This document shows positions 33,247-42,114 of a stretch of DNA of 64,000 nucleotides, in pieces. The position numbers and the translations under genes are program-made. Below the pieces are notes generated by a model that was not told the origin of the DNA, searched no databases, and saw nothing but the letters and a program-made list of their open reading frames with translations. The stretch comes from Ruania alkalisoli (lineage in GTDB: Bacteria; Actinomycetota; Actinomycetes; Actinomycetales; Beutenbergiaceae): NCBI RefSeq assembly GCF_014960965.1, contig NZ_CP063169.1, positions 4,249,581-4,313,580 on the forward strand, read 5' to 3'. Position 1 is the stretch's first letter. Each line of letters begins with the position of its first letter.

Positions 33247-34647
33247 TCAGAGGTTGAGCATGTGCCCGGCGATGCCGTGCACGGCCTCCTTGACCGACTC
33301 GCCCAGGGTCGGGTGGGCGAACACGTTCCGGGAGACCTCGTCCGCGGTGAGGTCCCAGCGCTGCGCGAGGGTCAGCACCGGGAGCAGTTCGGTGACGTCC
33401 GGGCCAATCAGGTGCGCACCGATGATCTCGTTGTACTGCGCATCGGCCACCACCTTGACGAAGCCGACCGGCTCGCCCAGGCCCATGGCCTTGCCGTTCG
33501 CGGAGAACGGGAACTTCGCGACCTTGACGTCGTAGCCCTTCTCCTTCGCCTGCTCCTCGGTATACCCGAAGGAAGCGATCTGCGGCTGGCAGTACGTGGC
33601 GCGCGGGATGAAGTCGAACTCGATCTCCTGCGTCTCGGCGCCTCCGATGGTCTCGGCGGCCACCACGCCCATCGCCTCGGCGGTGTGCGCGAGCATGAGC
33701 TTGCCGGTCACGTCGCCGATGGCGAAGACGTTCTCCACGCTGGTGCGCCCGCGGGAGTCGATCTCGATGGCACCGCGCTCGGTGGTCTTGACGCCGAGGT
33801 TCTCCAGGCCATAACCCTCCAGCCGCGGGGCGAACCCGATCGCGGAGAGCAGCTTGTCAGCCTCGATCACCTGCTGGTCGCCACCGGCGGCCGGGCTCAC
33901 GGTGACCTTCACACCGGAGCCGGTGTCCTCAACGGCCTCGACCTTGGTGGAGGTCATCACCTTCACACCGAGCTTCTTGTAGTGCTTGGCAAGCTCCTTG
34001 GAGATCTCCGGGTCCTCGGTGGGCACCATGCGGTCCAGGTACTCCACGATGGTCACGTCCACGCCGAAGTTCTTCATCACGTACGCGAACTCCACGCCGA
34101 TGGCGCCGGAGCCGGCGATGATGATCGAGTTCGGCAGGTTCTCGTCGAGGATCTGCTCCTCGTAGGTGACGACGTTCTGGCTCACCTGCACGCCCGGCAG
34201 CATCTTGGTGACGGCACCGGTGGCGATGATCAGGTGGTCGAAGGTGAGCTCGCTGGTGGAGCCGTCCTCGGCGGCCACCGACATCGAGGTGTTCGAGGTG
34301 ATCGTGCCCCACCCGTCGACCTCGGTGATCTTGTTCTTCTTCATCAGGAAGTGCACGCCCTTGACGATGCCGGCGGAGACCTTCCGGCTGCGGGCATGCG
34401 TAGGACCGTAGGCCATCGACGCGTCGCCGGTGATGCCGTACTTGTCCTTCTCGTGGTTGAGCGTGTGCGCCAGTTCGGCATTGCGCAGCAAGGCCTTGGA
34501 CGGGATGCAGCCGACGTTCAGGCACACCCCACCCCAGTACTTGCGCTCCACCACAGCCACATTGAGCCCCTGCTGAGCCGCGCGGATCGCGGCGATGTAA
34601 CCACCGGGGCCTGCTCCGAGAACAACGACGTCATAGTGTGAAGTCAC
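33247..34647 (-). CDS. lpd: Dihydrolipoamide dehydrogenase
   Basis: 466 aa flavoprotein, the E3 part of pyruvate and 2-oxoacid dehydrogenase complexes, which reoxidises dihydrolipoyl groups with NAD+. FAD-binding GAGPGG (11-16), redox disulfide in CLNVGC (Cys42, Cys47), second dinucleotide fold GSGAIG, and the C-terminal HPTLGE carrying the catalytic His. The GTG at 34647 is the start: TACAGT (34655-34660) ends 7 bases before it, implying a leaderless transcript, and upstream sequence in frame has no start support. It is monocistronic and ends in a strong hairpin. Confidence 0.96.
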   Translation of the reverse strand: MTSHYDVVVLGAGPGGYIAAIRAAQQGLNVAVVERKYWGGVCLNVGCIPSKALLRNAELAHTLNHEKDKYGITGDASMAYGPTHARSRKVSAGIVKGVHFLMKKNKITEVDGWGTITSNTSMSVAAEDGSTSELTFDHLIIATGAVTKMLPGVQVSQNVVTYEEQILDENLPNSIIIAGSGAIGVEFAYVMKNFGVDVTIVEYLDRMVPTEDPEISKELAKHYKKLGVKVMTSTKVEAVEDTGSGVKVTVSPAAGGDQQVIEADKLLSAIGFAPRLEGYGLENLGVKTTERGAIEIDSRGRTSVENVFAIGDVTGKLMLAHTAEAMGVVAAETIGGAETQEIEFDFIPRATYCQPQIASFGYTEEQAKEKGYDVKVAKFPFSANGKAMGLGEPVGFVKVVADAQYNEIIGAHLIGPDVTELLPVLTLAQRWDLTADEVSRNVFAHPTLGESVKEAVHGIAGHMLNL

Positions 34648-34906
34648 AGTTCCGACTGTACTGGCGCAGCGCGGGTGGTGCGATCCCCCGGCGGTGAGCC
34701 CTGCATCACACCGACTCGAACACCGGAGCGGGATTCCTCCGTGGCGGCCGCTGGACCTGGCGCTCGGCCTCCCAGGGCAGCCATGACAGACTGGTTCTGC
34801 CGGGGGCGCCTCGATGCTGGTGTCACCACGGTGGGCTACCGTGTGATGCGCAGCCCTCAAACTCGCCAAGTAAGCGTAAAACCCGCTTCACTCTCCTGGA
34901 GGTGCC

Positions 34907-35380
34907 ATGGTCGCCATGGAACGTGTGGATTGGACCGATCCTGACCTGCAGCGGCTCGTGGCCGACCAGGAGCGGGAGATCGACGCCCGCTACGGCGACA
35001 GTGAGCACGCCAGCCACCTCGACGCCGAGACTGTCACCGTTGCCGTTCTCGCCCGCGATGTCGAGTCCAAGGAAGCCATCGCCTGCGGCGTGCTGCGCGA
35101 CCCGGCCCCCGGCTTCGAGGCCGGCACCGGTGAGCTGAACCGGATGTACGTCCACCCCGACCACCGCCGCCGGGGAATCGGCAAGGAGATCCTGCGCGCC
35201 CTCGAAGCCGTGGCGAAGGAACGTCAGCTCGGCCAGCTGGTGCTCGAGACGGGTATCCAGCAACCCGAGGCGATCGGCCTGTACACCTCGGAGGGGTACC
35301 GGATCATCGACAACTACCCCCCATACGAGGACGACCTCGATTCCCGCTGCTTCGCGAAGGCCATCGGCGAAGAAGGCTGA
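34907..35380 (+). CDS. GNAT-family N-acetyltransferase
   Basis: 157 aa. Acetyl-CoA-binding motif A is clear: LNRMYVHPDHRRRGIGKEIL (about residues 77-96), followed by QLVLETGIQQPEAIGLYTSEGY. Substrate unknown; the strongly acidic N-terminal half (DWTDPDLQ, DARYGDSE) is common in GNATs acting on small amines or polyamines, but that is only suggestive. Start has GGAGGTG two bases before the ATG; ATG 34916 is an alternative. Convergent with the following membrane-protein gene, 9 bp apart. Confidence 0.92.
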   Translation: MVAMERVDWTDPDLQRLVADQEREIDARYGDSEHASHLDAETVTVAVLARDVESKEAIACGVLRDPAPGFEAGTGELNRMYVHPDHRRRGIGKEILRALEAVAKERQLGQLVLETGIQQPEAIGLYTSEGYRIIDNYPPYEDDLDSRCFAKAIGEEG

Positions 35381-35389
35381 CCTGCCCCC

Positions 35390-36010
35390 TCAGTGCCGCT
35401 GGTCCGCATACGCCCACTGGTGCGCGGCGAACGCCAGCCACACCAGCAGTCCCAGCAGCGCAACACCCGCGAAAGGAACGAGGTCCGCGGCCACGAGCGT
35501 GAGGAGGGTCCCGACGGCGGCCCACCCCACGATCGCACCCGTCACCCTGAGTCCGGGTGTCCACCCGTAGGACCGGGCGAGCACCGTCACCACGAGTCCG
35601 AGCGTCACCACGTGCAGGACCCCGCCACCCAGAGCGGCGACCAGGTGCAGGGCATGTACCGCCGTCGCCGGTAGGACCGGCGCCAGCACACCCAGTGCCA
35701 GGTGCGCCAGGCCGGCGGCCCCCAGCACGAGGACGGCCCCTGACACGATCGGGCCGGCCCGCCGCGCGTGGCGGGTCAGCTCACGGTAGGCGGTCGCGAG
35801 TACGGCGAGTGCGCCCGCCGCCACCAGCGCCATCGCACCGGCCACCAGGGTCGCCACCGGGGAGTCGAGGAAGTACTCCCGCGCGTCAGCCGAACCCGGC
35901 AGCGGCATCGCCCGGCCTGCCACGCCGGTGCGAGCCAGGGCGCCAGCCAGGTCGGCGACCACCAGCACGGCGGTCGCCGCCACGGCCGCTCCACCGGTGC
36001 GGGCTCCCAT
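35390..36010 (-). CDS. Membrane protein of unknown function
   Basis: 206 aa, five to six hydrophobic helices rich in Ala, Val, Leu and Gly, with His residues in two helices (AVHALHLVAALGGGVLH). I do not recognise a family. The ATG at 36010 lies 6 bases after TACCGT (36017-36022), supporting it over GTG 36016. Confidence 0.65.
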   Translation of the reverse strand: MGARTGGAAVAATAVLVVADLAGALARTGVAGRAMPLPGSADAREYFLDSPVATLVAGAMALVAAGALAVLATAYRELTRHARRAGPIVSGAVLVLGAAGLAHLALGVLAPVLPATAVHALHLVAALGGGVLHVVTLGLVVTVLARSYGWTPGLRVTGAIVGWAAVGTLLTLVAADLVPFAGVALLGLLVWLAFAAHQWAYADQRH

Positions 36011-36146
36011 GGGCACACGGTAGAGCGTCCGGGCGGTGGGCGCCGGTCAGTCCGCGGTCAGGGCGCGGGCAGTCTGTGCAACAAACTGACGGATCGGATC
36101 CAGATCGGCGAGCCGAGCGATAACGATGGCATTGTCGACGTCCGCG

Positions 36147-37205
36147 CTACCCCACGTCTGGAGCGGAGCCGGCCAGCACCGCCACGGCCCGCCCCACGTC
36201 GTCGGCCCTCGTGTGCACATGGAAGGAGAAGCGCACCTTCCCCGCCCTCCCGGCCGTGACGATGCCGGCATCAGCAAGTGCTGCTGCGCCGCTCTCGGTC
36301 ACCGGGAGCGAGACGATGGCCGAGTCGGTCGGCGCCAGCCCCAGCCCAGCAGTGAACTGGTTCGCGAGCCCGACGGCATGTCCATGCAGCGCCGCGATCC
36401 CGATCTCGGTCAACAGCTCCAGCGCAGGTTCCGCGCCCACCCAGGCGGGCCACGCGGGTGAGACGTCGAACCGGCGGGCGCTCTGAGCCAGCCGCAGCGG
36501 CCCGCCATAGATCGAAGACCACCGGTCCTCGCCCGCGTACCACCCGGCCTGCGAGGGGACCACGGCGTCGATCAGGTCCTCGCGCACACTCAGGTAGCCG
36601 GTTCCCCGCGGTGCCAGCAGCCACTTGTACCCCGCGCACACGGTGAACGCGACGTCGTCGAGGTCCATCGGGAGCCAGCCTGCGGCCTGGGTGAGGTCGA
36701 GCAGGATCTCGGCGCCGTGAGCAGCGCACGCATCCCGCAGCGCCGGAAGGTCGAGGATCGCCCCGTCGGCGGACTGCACCATCGCCACGGCGACGAGCGC
36801 GGTCTGGGGGCCCACCGCCGTCGGCAGATCCGCCAGCGGCACCTCCCGCACCCGCACCCCGCGCGCCTGCTGGGCGAAGAACGGGAAGCTGACGGAGGTG
36901 AACTCGCCGCGGGCCACGAGCACCTCGGCACCGTCGGGGACCCACGCGGCGAGCGGGGCGATCATCGCCGACGCCTGGCTCCCGATCGCGACGGTACGGA
37001 AGTCGAGGCCCACCAGCCCGGCATACAGCTCTCGGCACCGGGCGACCACGGCATCCAGATCCTGTGGCTGCACCCGGCCGTCCGTCCACGCCTGCACGTG
37101 AGCGGCCAGTGCCTCCCGGGTGCCACGGCACGGCAGGCCCATCGAGGCCGCGTTCAGGTAGATGCCGGTCGGAGCGAACTGATCGGCCCAGCGCCAGTGG
37201 TTCAT
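36147..37205 (-). CDS. Class V aminotransferase-like PLP enzyme
   Basis: 352 aa fold-type I enzyme: YLNAASMGLP near the N-terminus, GEFTSVSFPF, LLDLTQAAGWLP, and the PLP Lys194 in AGYKWLLAPRGTG. It differs from the enzyme at 591-1889 in having a shorter N-terminus and the kynureninase-like AGYKW motif. The ATG at 37205 follows TACGAT (37212-37217) by 6 bases and faces a small membrane protein gene whose -10 is 15 bp away, so the two promoters are back to back. Reaction unknown: aminotransferase, lyase or desulfurase are all possible. Confidence 0.87.
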   Translation of the reverse strand: MNHWRWADQFAPTGIYLNAASMGLPCRGTREALAAHVQAWTDGRVQPQDLDAVVARCRELYAGLVGLDFRTVAIGSQASAMIAPLAAWVPDGAEVLVARGEFTSVSFPFFAQQARGVRVREVPLADLPTAVGPQTALVAVAMVQSADGAILDLPALRDACAAHGAEILLDLTQAAGWLPMDLDDVAFTVCAGYKWLLAPRGTGYLSVREDLIDAVVPSQAGWYAGEDRWSSIYGGPLRLAQSARRFDVSPAWPAWVGAEPALELLTEIGIAALHGHAVGLANQFTAGLGLAPTDSAIVSLPVTESGAAALADAGIVTAGRAGKVRFSFHVHTRADDVGRAVAVLAGSAPDVG

Positions 37206-37211
37206 CCGCTG

Positions 37212-37238
37212 ATCGTAGGAGAAGGGTGCTGCTAGCGT
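37212..37238. promoter_or_regulatory. Back-to-back leaderless promoters
   Basis: Minus-strand -10 TACGAT (37212-37217) is 6 bases from the ATG at 37205; plus-strand -10 TAGCGT (37233-37238) is 7 bases from the ATG at 37246. Both genes are probably transcribed from their first codon. Confidence 0.65.
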
Positions 37239-37245
37239 CGCTTCC

Positions 37246-37446
37246 ATGACCGACGAGAAGCAGCAGGAACCGTCGCGACCTGGGGCGTCAGGGGACGGGA
37301 ATCGGTGGCTGGGCCTGGGCCTCGCCCTCGGCGCCGGGATCGGTGCCGCGATCGGTGTGGCGATCGACAACCTAGCCATGGGCATCGCGATCGGGGTCGC
37401 GATCGGTCTCGCGGTGGGCCTGGGCTTGGGCAGGACGAAGAGGTGA
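37246..37446 (+). CDS. Small glycine-zipper membrane protein
   Basis: 66 aa: a polar N-terminus (1-20) and two membrane helices rich in Gly at regular spacing (LGLGLALGAGIGAAIGVA; MGIAIGVAIGLAVGLGLG), ending in Arg-Thr-Lys-Arg. Gly-zipper patterns favour tight helix packing. Leaderless start supported by TAGCGT 7 bases upstream. No function known. Confidence 0.75.
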   Translation: MTDEKQQEPSRPGASGDGNRWLGLGLALGAGIGAAIGVAIDNLAMGIAIGVAIGLAVGLGLGRTKR

Positions 37447-37450
37447 GCTC

Positions 37451-38119
37451 CTACGAGCCAGGGCGGACCAACCCGCTCTCGTAGGCGAGCACCACCAGCT
37501 GGGACCGGTCACGCGCGTCGAGCTTGGCGAGCAGGCGGCTGACATAGGTGCGCGCGGTGGCCGGGCTGAGGAAGAGAGTGGCGGCGATCTCGTCGTTCGA
37601 CTGACCGCGCCCCACGCAGGCGAGGACATCCCGTTCCCGGGCGGTCAGATCGGCGAGCCGGGCGAGCGCTGAGTCGTCGGGGTCGGCGGGGCGGTGGTCG
37701 CTGACGGCCTGCACGAGCGCCCGCAGCGCCGCGGCACCCAGGGCACGATCCCCCGCTGCCACCGTCCGGATCGCCTCGCGCAGTTCCTCCGGCGCGACGT
37801 CCTTGAGCAGATAGCCGCTCGCCCCGGCCCGGACCGCCGCGAGGATCTCAGCGTCCTCGTCGAAGGTGGTCAGCACCAGCACCCGCACCTGATCCAACTC
37901 CGGGTCCGCGCAGATCGCCTGCGTGGCCTCGATGCCGTCCACCTCGGGCATCCGCAGATCCATCAGCACCACGTCCGGGCGGGTGCGGCGCACCTCGGCC
38001 ACCCCGGCGCGCCCGGTACCGGCCTCGGCCACTACGTCGATGTCACCATCATGGGTGGCGAGGGTGCGCAAACCCGCGCGCACCAGGGCGGAGTCGTCCA
38101 CGAGCGCCAGCGAGATCAT
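37451..38119 (-). CDS. NarL/LuxR-family response regulator
   Basis: 222 aa. Receiver with Asp8-Asp9, phospho-acceptor Asp54 in LMDLRMPEVDG, LTTF and LLKDVAPEE; LuxR helix-turn-helix (about 150-215) with LTARERDVLACVGRGQSN. The start overlaps the kinase stop (ATGA). Ends 4 bp from the stop of the convergent small membrane protein gene. Probable target: the divergent membrane protein/multicopper oxidase pair upstream of the kinase. Confidence 0.95.
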   Translation of the reverse strand: MISLALVDDSALVRAGLRTLATHDGDIDVVAEAGTGRAGVAEVRRTRPDVVLMDLRMPEVDGIEATQAICADPELDQVRVLVLTTFDEDAEILAAVRAGASGYLLKDVAPEELREAIRTVAAGDRALGAAALRALVQAVSDHRPADPDDSALARLADLTARERDVLACVGRGQSNDEIAATLFLSPATARTYVSRLLAKLDARDRSQLVVLAYESGLVRPGS

Positions 38120-39333
38120 GGTTCAAGCCTGCCAGGCAGCTCAGCCCGGACGGCAAAACCCCGGTCCTCGGCGCTCCCCACGGTGAGAGTTCCGCCCAGG
38201 AGGGTGGCCCGCTCCCGCATACCGATGATTCCCGACGGCGGAGCGTGCGTTCTGGAGGTGTCTGCACCGTCGGCTACCTCGAGTGCGCCGTGGGCGCCCT
38301 GGGCGGTGGTGGCGCCCCGGCCGTCGTCGCGGACCTCCAGCACCAACCAAGCGTCGACCAGGGTGGCGGTGACTGCGACCTGGGTGGCACCGGAGTGCCG
38401 GATGACGTTCGTGAGGGACTCCTGCACGATGCGGTAGGCGGCCGCATCGATCGGCCCGGACAGGGAACCGTCCGGCACCCGCACGTCCACCTCCACCTGC
38501 AGACCGGTGCCGCGGGCCGCCTCCAGGAGCGGTGCGATGCTGGCGAGGCCGGGCGCGGTGATCGGCTCGCGCGCATCCGGAGCAGACCGCAGCAACCGCA
38601 CCGTGGCGCGCAGTTCGCGCAACGTCTGGCCCGCGGACTCGCGGATCTGCGCCAGGGCGCGTTCCGCCGTCGGGCGATCCTGCTCGAGCGCCTCGGCGGC
38701 GACACCGGCATTCATCGACACCACGGAAAGGCTGTGCCCGATGGAGTCGTGCAGGTCGCGCGCGATCTGTACGCGTTCGTCCTGCAGGCGGGCAGCGGCG
38801 CGGCGTTCCTGCTCGGCTGTGGTGAGCTCGAGGATCCGGGCCTGTTGCACGCGGGCCTGCCGGCGGGTGCGCACGCTCACGCCCAGCGCGATGGCGGCAG
38901 CGAGCAGGGCCACATTGGTGAACATCTCGTAGGAGATGAGATACGCCGTCGGGAGGCCCTCGTCGATCCGGAAGAATGCCGCCACGGCCACCAGCACCGC
39001 ACCGGCAATGATCGCCGTGCGGGTGCGACCCTGCTCGGCAGCCGAGTACGTCGCGGCCACGGCCGGCCAGGCGATCCCGATGGGCGGGTAGCCGAGCGCG
39101 TAGTAGGTGAAGATCCCCAGCACCGTCAGCGCGAGGACCAGGCGGGGGGCGCGGCGCCGCCACACCATCAGAGCGCCGAACGCGACGGCGAACAGGTAGG
39201 CGGCGGGCGGCTGGCCCGACCCGGTGTCGGCCTCGGCGGCGATCACCAGGGCCACCCCGAGGGCGACCCCGATGCCGAGCAGCGCGTCGAGCACGCGCGG
39301 GCTCACGCCGAAGGGGTGCGGAGTGTCGGTCAC
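38116..39333 (-). CDS. NarL-type sensor histidine kinase
   Basis: 405 aa. Five to six membrane helices (about 13-155), HisKA_3 domain with phospho-His195 in RDLHDSIGHS, then a HATPase domain with QESLTNVIRHSG, DDGRG and GIIGMRERA, all intact, unlike the kinase at 12808. Starts with GTG 39333: TACGCT (39340-39345) is 6 bases away and GGAGGT is present as well. Divergent from the oxidase unit, so a redox or metal signal at the membrane is possible but unproven. Confidence 0.94.
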   Translation of the reverse strand: MTDTPHPFGVSPRVLDALLGIGVALGVALVIAAEADTGSGQPPAAYLFAVAFGALMVWRRRAPRLVLALTVLGIFTYYALGYPPIGIAWPAVAATYSAAEQGRTRTAIIAGAVLVAVAAFFRIDEGLPTAYLISYEMFTNVALLAAAIALGVSVRTRRQARVQQARILELTTAEQERRAAARLQDERVQIARDLHDSIGHSLSVVSMNAGVAAEALEQDRPTAERALAQIRESAGQTLRELRATVRLLRSAPDAREPITAPGLASIAPLLEAARGTGLQVEVDVRVPDGSLSGPIDAAAYRIVQESLTNVIRHSGATQVAVTATLVDAWLVLEVRDDGRGATTAQGAHGALEVADGADTSRTHAPPSGIIGMRERATLLGGTLTVGSAEDRGFAVRAELPGRLEP

Positions 39334-39498
39334 ACCTCCAGCGTAGGAAGAGCCACCGACGGCGCACATCCACCGCAGGGGGCACGTCCCCTGAGTGCGG
39401 TGTCGCCTGCAAGCGACACCTCCTGTCCACACGGGGCGAGTGCAGGAGACCACAGGGGGTGGATGTGGCGAGGGTGCATGATTCCTAGCGTCATTGTC

Positions 39499-39957
39499 AT
39501 GACGAATCACTCGACACATCCCTCTCGGTCCGGCCCGTCCGGCCCCCGTCCACCGATCGCCTGGCCGCTGGTGTTCGGCCTCGCCGCCCTGACGTTGCTG
39601 TGGCCGTTGACCAGCGTGACCGGGCTCGCCGATGCGATCGGCAACCCGGCTCGCGCCCTGCTCCTGATCGCGGGAATCGGTGGCGCCTGGATCGGTGTGG
39701 TCGGTCTGGGTCACGTGGCCCGGCCGATCGCCACCCTGACCCTGACCGGACTGGTGGCCGGGGTGATCACCGTGGTGGCGTCCGTGGTGGTGACCGGGCT
39801 CGGCGCCGAGAGCGGGGGACTGAGTGGGACGCCGGCGTTCGCGGTCCCGCTTGTGGCAGTGGAGATGATCGGGAGCCAGACGCTGCTCGGGTTCCTCGCG
39901 GGGTTGGTGGCGGCAGGGGTGCAGCGGCTGCGCGGCCCGGGAGCGGGTACCCGATGA
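39499..39957 (+). CDS. Four-helix membrane protein before multicopper oxidase
   Basis: 152 aa: Pro/Ser-rich N-terminus (1-18), then about four hydrophobic helices with short loops (WPLVFGLAALTLLWPL; ALLLIAGIGGAWIGVVGLG; LTGLVAGVITVVASVVV; FLAGLVAAGVQ). No known domain recognised. ATG 39499 lies 7 bases after TAGCGT (39486-39491), so leaderless. Its stop overlaps the oxidase start (ATGA), so the two proteins are produced together and it may support export or electron transfer. Confidence 0.75.
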   Translation: MTNHSTHPSRSGPSGPRPPIAWPLVFGLAALTLLWPLTSVTGLADAIGNPARALLLIAGIGGAWIGVVGLGHVARPIATLTLTGLVAGVITVVASVVVTGLGAESGGLSGTPAFAVPLVAVEMIGSQTLLGFLAGLVAAGVQRLRGPGAGTR

Positions 39958-41456
39958 GCGGCCTCTCGCGGCGCGGATTTCTCGCGGCGGCCGGCGCTGG
40001 AGCCGCGGCGGTGGGCCTCACGGGGTGCAACTCGGCGAGCACGAGTGCGGTAAGTGAGCCGGAGCAGTTCGACACACCACTGCCGATCCCGCCTCTGGCC
40101 GAGTCGGAGATGATCGACGGTATCCGCACCTTCTGGATCACAGCACAGCCGGGCAGGCATGAGTTCCGTCCGGGCCAGAGCACCTCGACATGGGGCTTCG
40201 ACGGTTCCTACGGCGGGCCCACGGTGCGGGCCGCGGTGGGCGAGCGGGTCGCCGTCGAGGTGACGAATGATCTGGACGAGGCGACCAGCGCGCACTGGCA
40301 CGGGATGCACCTGCCGCCGGATATGGACGGCGGCCCGCACCAGATGATCGAGCCTGGCGACACCTGGCGGGCGGAGTGGCTGATCGATCAGGCACCGTGC
40401 ACCCTCTGGTATCACCCGCACCCGCACGGGGCCACGGAACGGCATGTGTACCGCGGGCTGACCGGGCTGTTCTACCTGGACCCGGCGCCCGGGTCTGCGG
40501 AGGAAGCGGTGCACGAGCAACTGCCGCACACCTACGGGGTGGACGACATCCCGGTGGTGATCGGTGACAAGAGCTTCTCCGACGGCGGGGAGTTGGTGAT
40601 CGACGACGGTGGCAACGAGGTCGGACTGCTGGGGGACGTCGTCACCGTGAACGGAGTGGTGGGTCCATTGCTCCCGGTGAGGACGGAGCGGGTGCGGCTA
40701 CGGCTGCTGAACGCCTCCACCGCCCGTACCTACTCGCTCGGGCTTCCCGGCCGCACGGTCACGCTGGTGGCAACCGACGGCGGACTGGTGCGCGAGCCGG
40801 TCGCGCTGGAGCAGGTGCGCCTCTCACCCGGTGAGCGTGCGGAGGTGGTGGTGCAGCTGGAGCCGGGTGAGGAGGTGATGCTGCACTCCTTCGAACCGGA
40901 CCTGGGCAACGTGGTCGTGCCCTTCGCCGTGGGGGCCAATGACGCATTCGACGTGCTGCGGATCGTGGCCGGGAGTGAGCTGGCGCCGTCGGAGGACGTG
41001 CCAGGTGAGCTGACCTCGTTCGGGCTGGATGCCGCGAGCGCGACGGTGCGCCGGGAGTTCCGGCTCTCGGACCGGGAGATCAATGGTGCAGAGATGGACA
41101 TGGCCCGCATTGACGAGACCGTCGAGGTGGGCACCACCGAGATCTGGACTGTGATCAACGACGACCTCTCACCGCACAACTTCCACGTGCACGACGTGCA
41201 GTTCGAGGTGCTCAGCGTGGGCGGGTCACCGCCGCCGCCGGAGCTGCGCGGCCACAAGGACACGGTGTACCTGGAGCCCGGGCGGGCGGTGGAGCTGATC
41301 ATGAGGTTCGAGGACTATGCGGACCCGCAGTGGCCGTATATGTACCACTGTCACCTGCTACGGCATGAGGACGAGGGCCTGATGGGGCAGTTCGTGGTGG
41401 TGAATCCGGGCGAAGCGGCGGACCCGTCGATGATCGCCGGGCACGGGCACCATTGA
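39954..41456 (+). CDS. Multicopper oxidase, Tat lipoprotein
   Basis: 500 aa. Tat signal with SRRGFLAAAG and a lipobox GLTGC (Cys23), so exported folded and membrane-anchored. Copper motifs: HWHGMH from His114, HPHPHG near His154, HNFHVHD near the C-terminus and HCHLLRHEDEGLM last. All T1, T2 and T3 ligand positions appear present, with Met as the axial T1 candidate. Family members oxidise phenols, bilirubin or Cu(I)/Mn(II) and reduce oxygen to water. Translationally coupled to a small membrane protein and divergent from a two-component pair. Confidence 0.93.
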   Translation: MSGLSRRGFLAAAGAGAAAVGLTGCNSASTSAVSEPEQFDTPLPIPPLAESEMIDGIRTFWITAQPGRHEFRPGQSTSTWGFDGSYGGPTVRAAVGERVAVEVTNDLDEATSAHWHGMHLPPDMDGGPHQMIEPGDTWRAEWLIDQAPCTLWYHPHPHGATERHVYRGLTGLFYLDPAPGSAEEAVHEQLPHTYGVDDIPVVIGDKSFSDGGELVIDDGGNEVGLLGDVVTVNGVVGPLLPVRTERVRLRLLNASTARTYSLGLPGRTVTLVATDGGLVREPVALEQVRLSPGERAEVVVQLEPGEEVMLHSFEPDLGNVVVPFAVGANDAFDVLRIVAGSELAPSEDVPGELTSFGLDAASATVRREFRLSDREINGAEMDMARIDETVEVGTTEIWTVINDDLSPHNFHVHDVQFEVLSVGGSPPPPELRGHKDTVYLEPGRAVELIMRFEDYADPQWPYMYHCHLLRHEDEGLMGQFVVVNPGEAADPSMIAGHGHH

Positions 41457-41460
41457 GTCC

Positions 41461-41501
41461 CCGAACGTATCCCGCTGAGCCCCCAGCCGCTGAGCGTTCG
41501 G
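41461..41501 (+). terminator. Possible hairpin after multicopper oxidase
   Basis: CCGAACG (41461-41467) pairs with CGTTCGG (41495-41501) across a 27-base loop containing two CCGCTGAG-like repeats. Weak candidate, located between convergent genes. Confidence 0.4.
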
Positions 41502-41510
41502 CCCACTGAT

Positions 41511-41996
41511 TCAGGCCGGGGACCACCCCTCCTCGCTCCGGATCCCGCCCATGATGCGCTCGGAGATCTCGCGAAGCTGCCGACGTTGCGGCTTCGTCAG
41601 GCGGTCGAGCACCAGTCGCCGAACCGTGAGGACGTGCCCCGGCATCGCTTCGGTCACCTTCACCGAACCCGCGTCAGTGAGCGTGGCCAACGTGTACCGG
41701 CCATCGGAGGGATCCGGCCTCCGGTTCACCCACTCCTTCGACTCGAGGCGACCGACCGCGCGTGAGAGCCGGGAGAGCGAGCTGTTCGCGTATCCCGCCA
41801 GCACGCTCATCCGCAGTGTCTGCTGCGGCGCGTGGGCGAGGGCGTAGAGGATCCCGTACTCGAAGTGGGTGAGTTGGGAGTCGCGCTGGAGCTGATCGTC
41901 GAGAGCCGCGGGCAGCCACTCCAGCACCGTCGCCAAGGCCGCCCACGTCTGGAGATCCTCACCGGTGAGCACCGGCGGTGAGCTGGGATTCGTCAT
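41511..41996 (-). CDS. MarR-family transcriptional regulator
   Basis: 161 aa winged helix protein: THFEYGILYALAHAP, then YANSSLSRLSRAVGRLESKEWV and a wing with DPSDGRYTLATLTDAG. It is divergent from an SDR gene; two palindromes with the same half-site lie between them and are its likely operators. The ATG is 6 bases from TAGGCT (42003-42008), so probably leaderless. MarR proteins of this layout usually repress themselves and the divergent enzyme until a phenolic or lipophilic ligand binds; ligand unknown. Confidence 0.93.
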   Translation of the reverse strand: MTNPSSPPVLTGEDLQTWAALATVLEWLPAALDDQLQRDSQLTHFEYGILYALAHAPQQTLRMSVLAGYANSSLSRLSRAVGRLESKEWVNRRPDPSDGRYTLATLTDAGSVKVTEAMPGHVLTVRRLVLDRLTKPQRRQLREISERIMGGIRSEEGWSPA

Positions 41997-42027
41997 CCGG
42001 CAAGCCTACTGGCAGGCGAGCGAATTG

Positions 42028-42078
42028 ACTTGCTCAGTCAAGTGGCACGACGTAGCATTCACTTGACTGAGCAAGTGA
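42028..42078. promoter_or_regulatory. Two MarR operators and SDR promoter
   Basis: O1 is ACTTG-CTCAGT-CAAGT (42028-42043); O2 is TCACTTG-ACTGAG-CAAGTGA (42059-42078), with the same half-site and the reverse-complement centre. The SDR promoter TTGCTC (42030-42035), 17-bp spacer, TAGCAT (42053-42058) overlaps O1 and abuts O2, so repressor binding at either site would exclude polymerase. Confidence 0.85.
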
Positions 42079-42114
42079 AGTGGCGGACATCGCGACAGTG
42101 AGGAAGCGGGCAGT

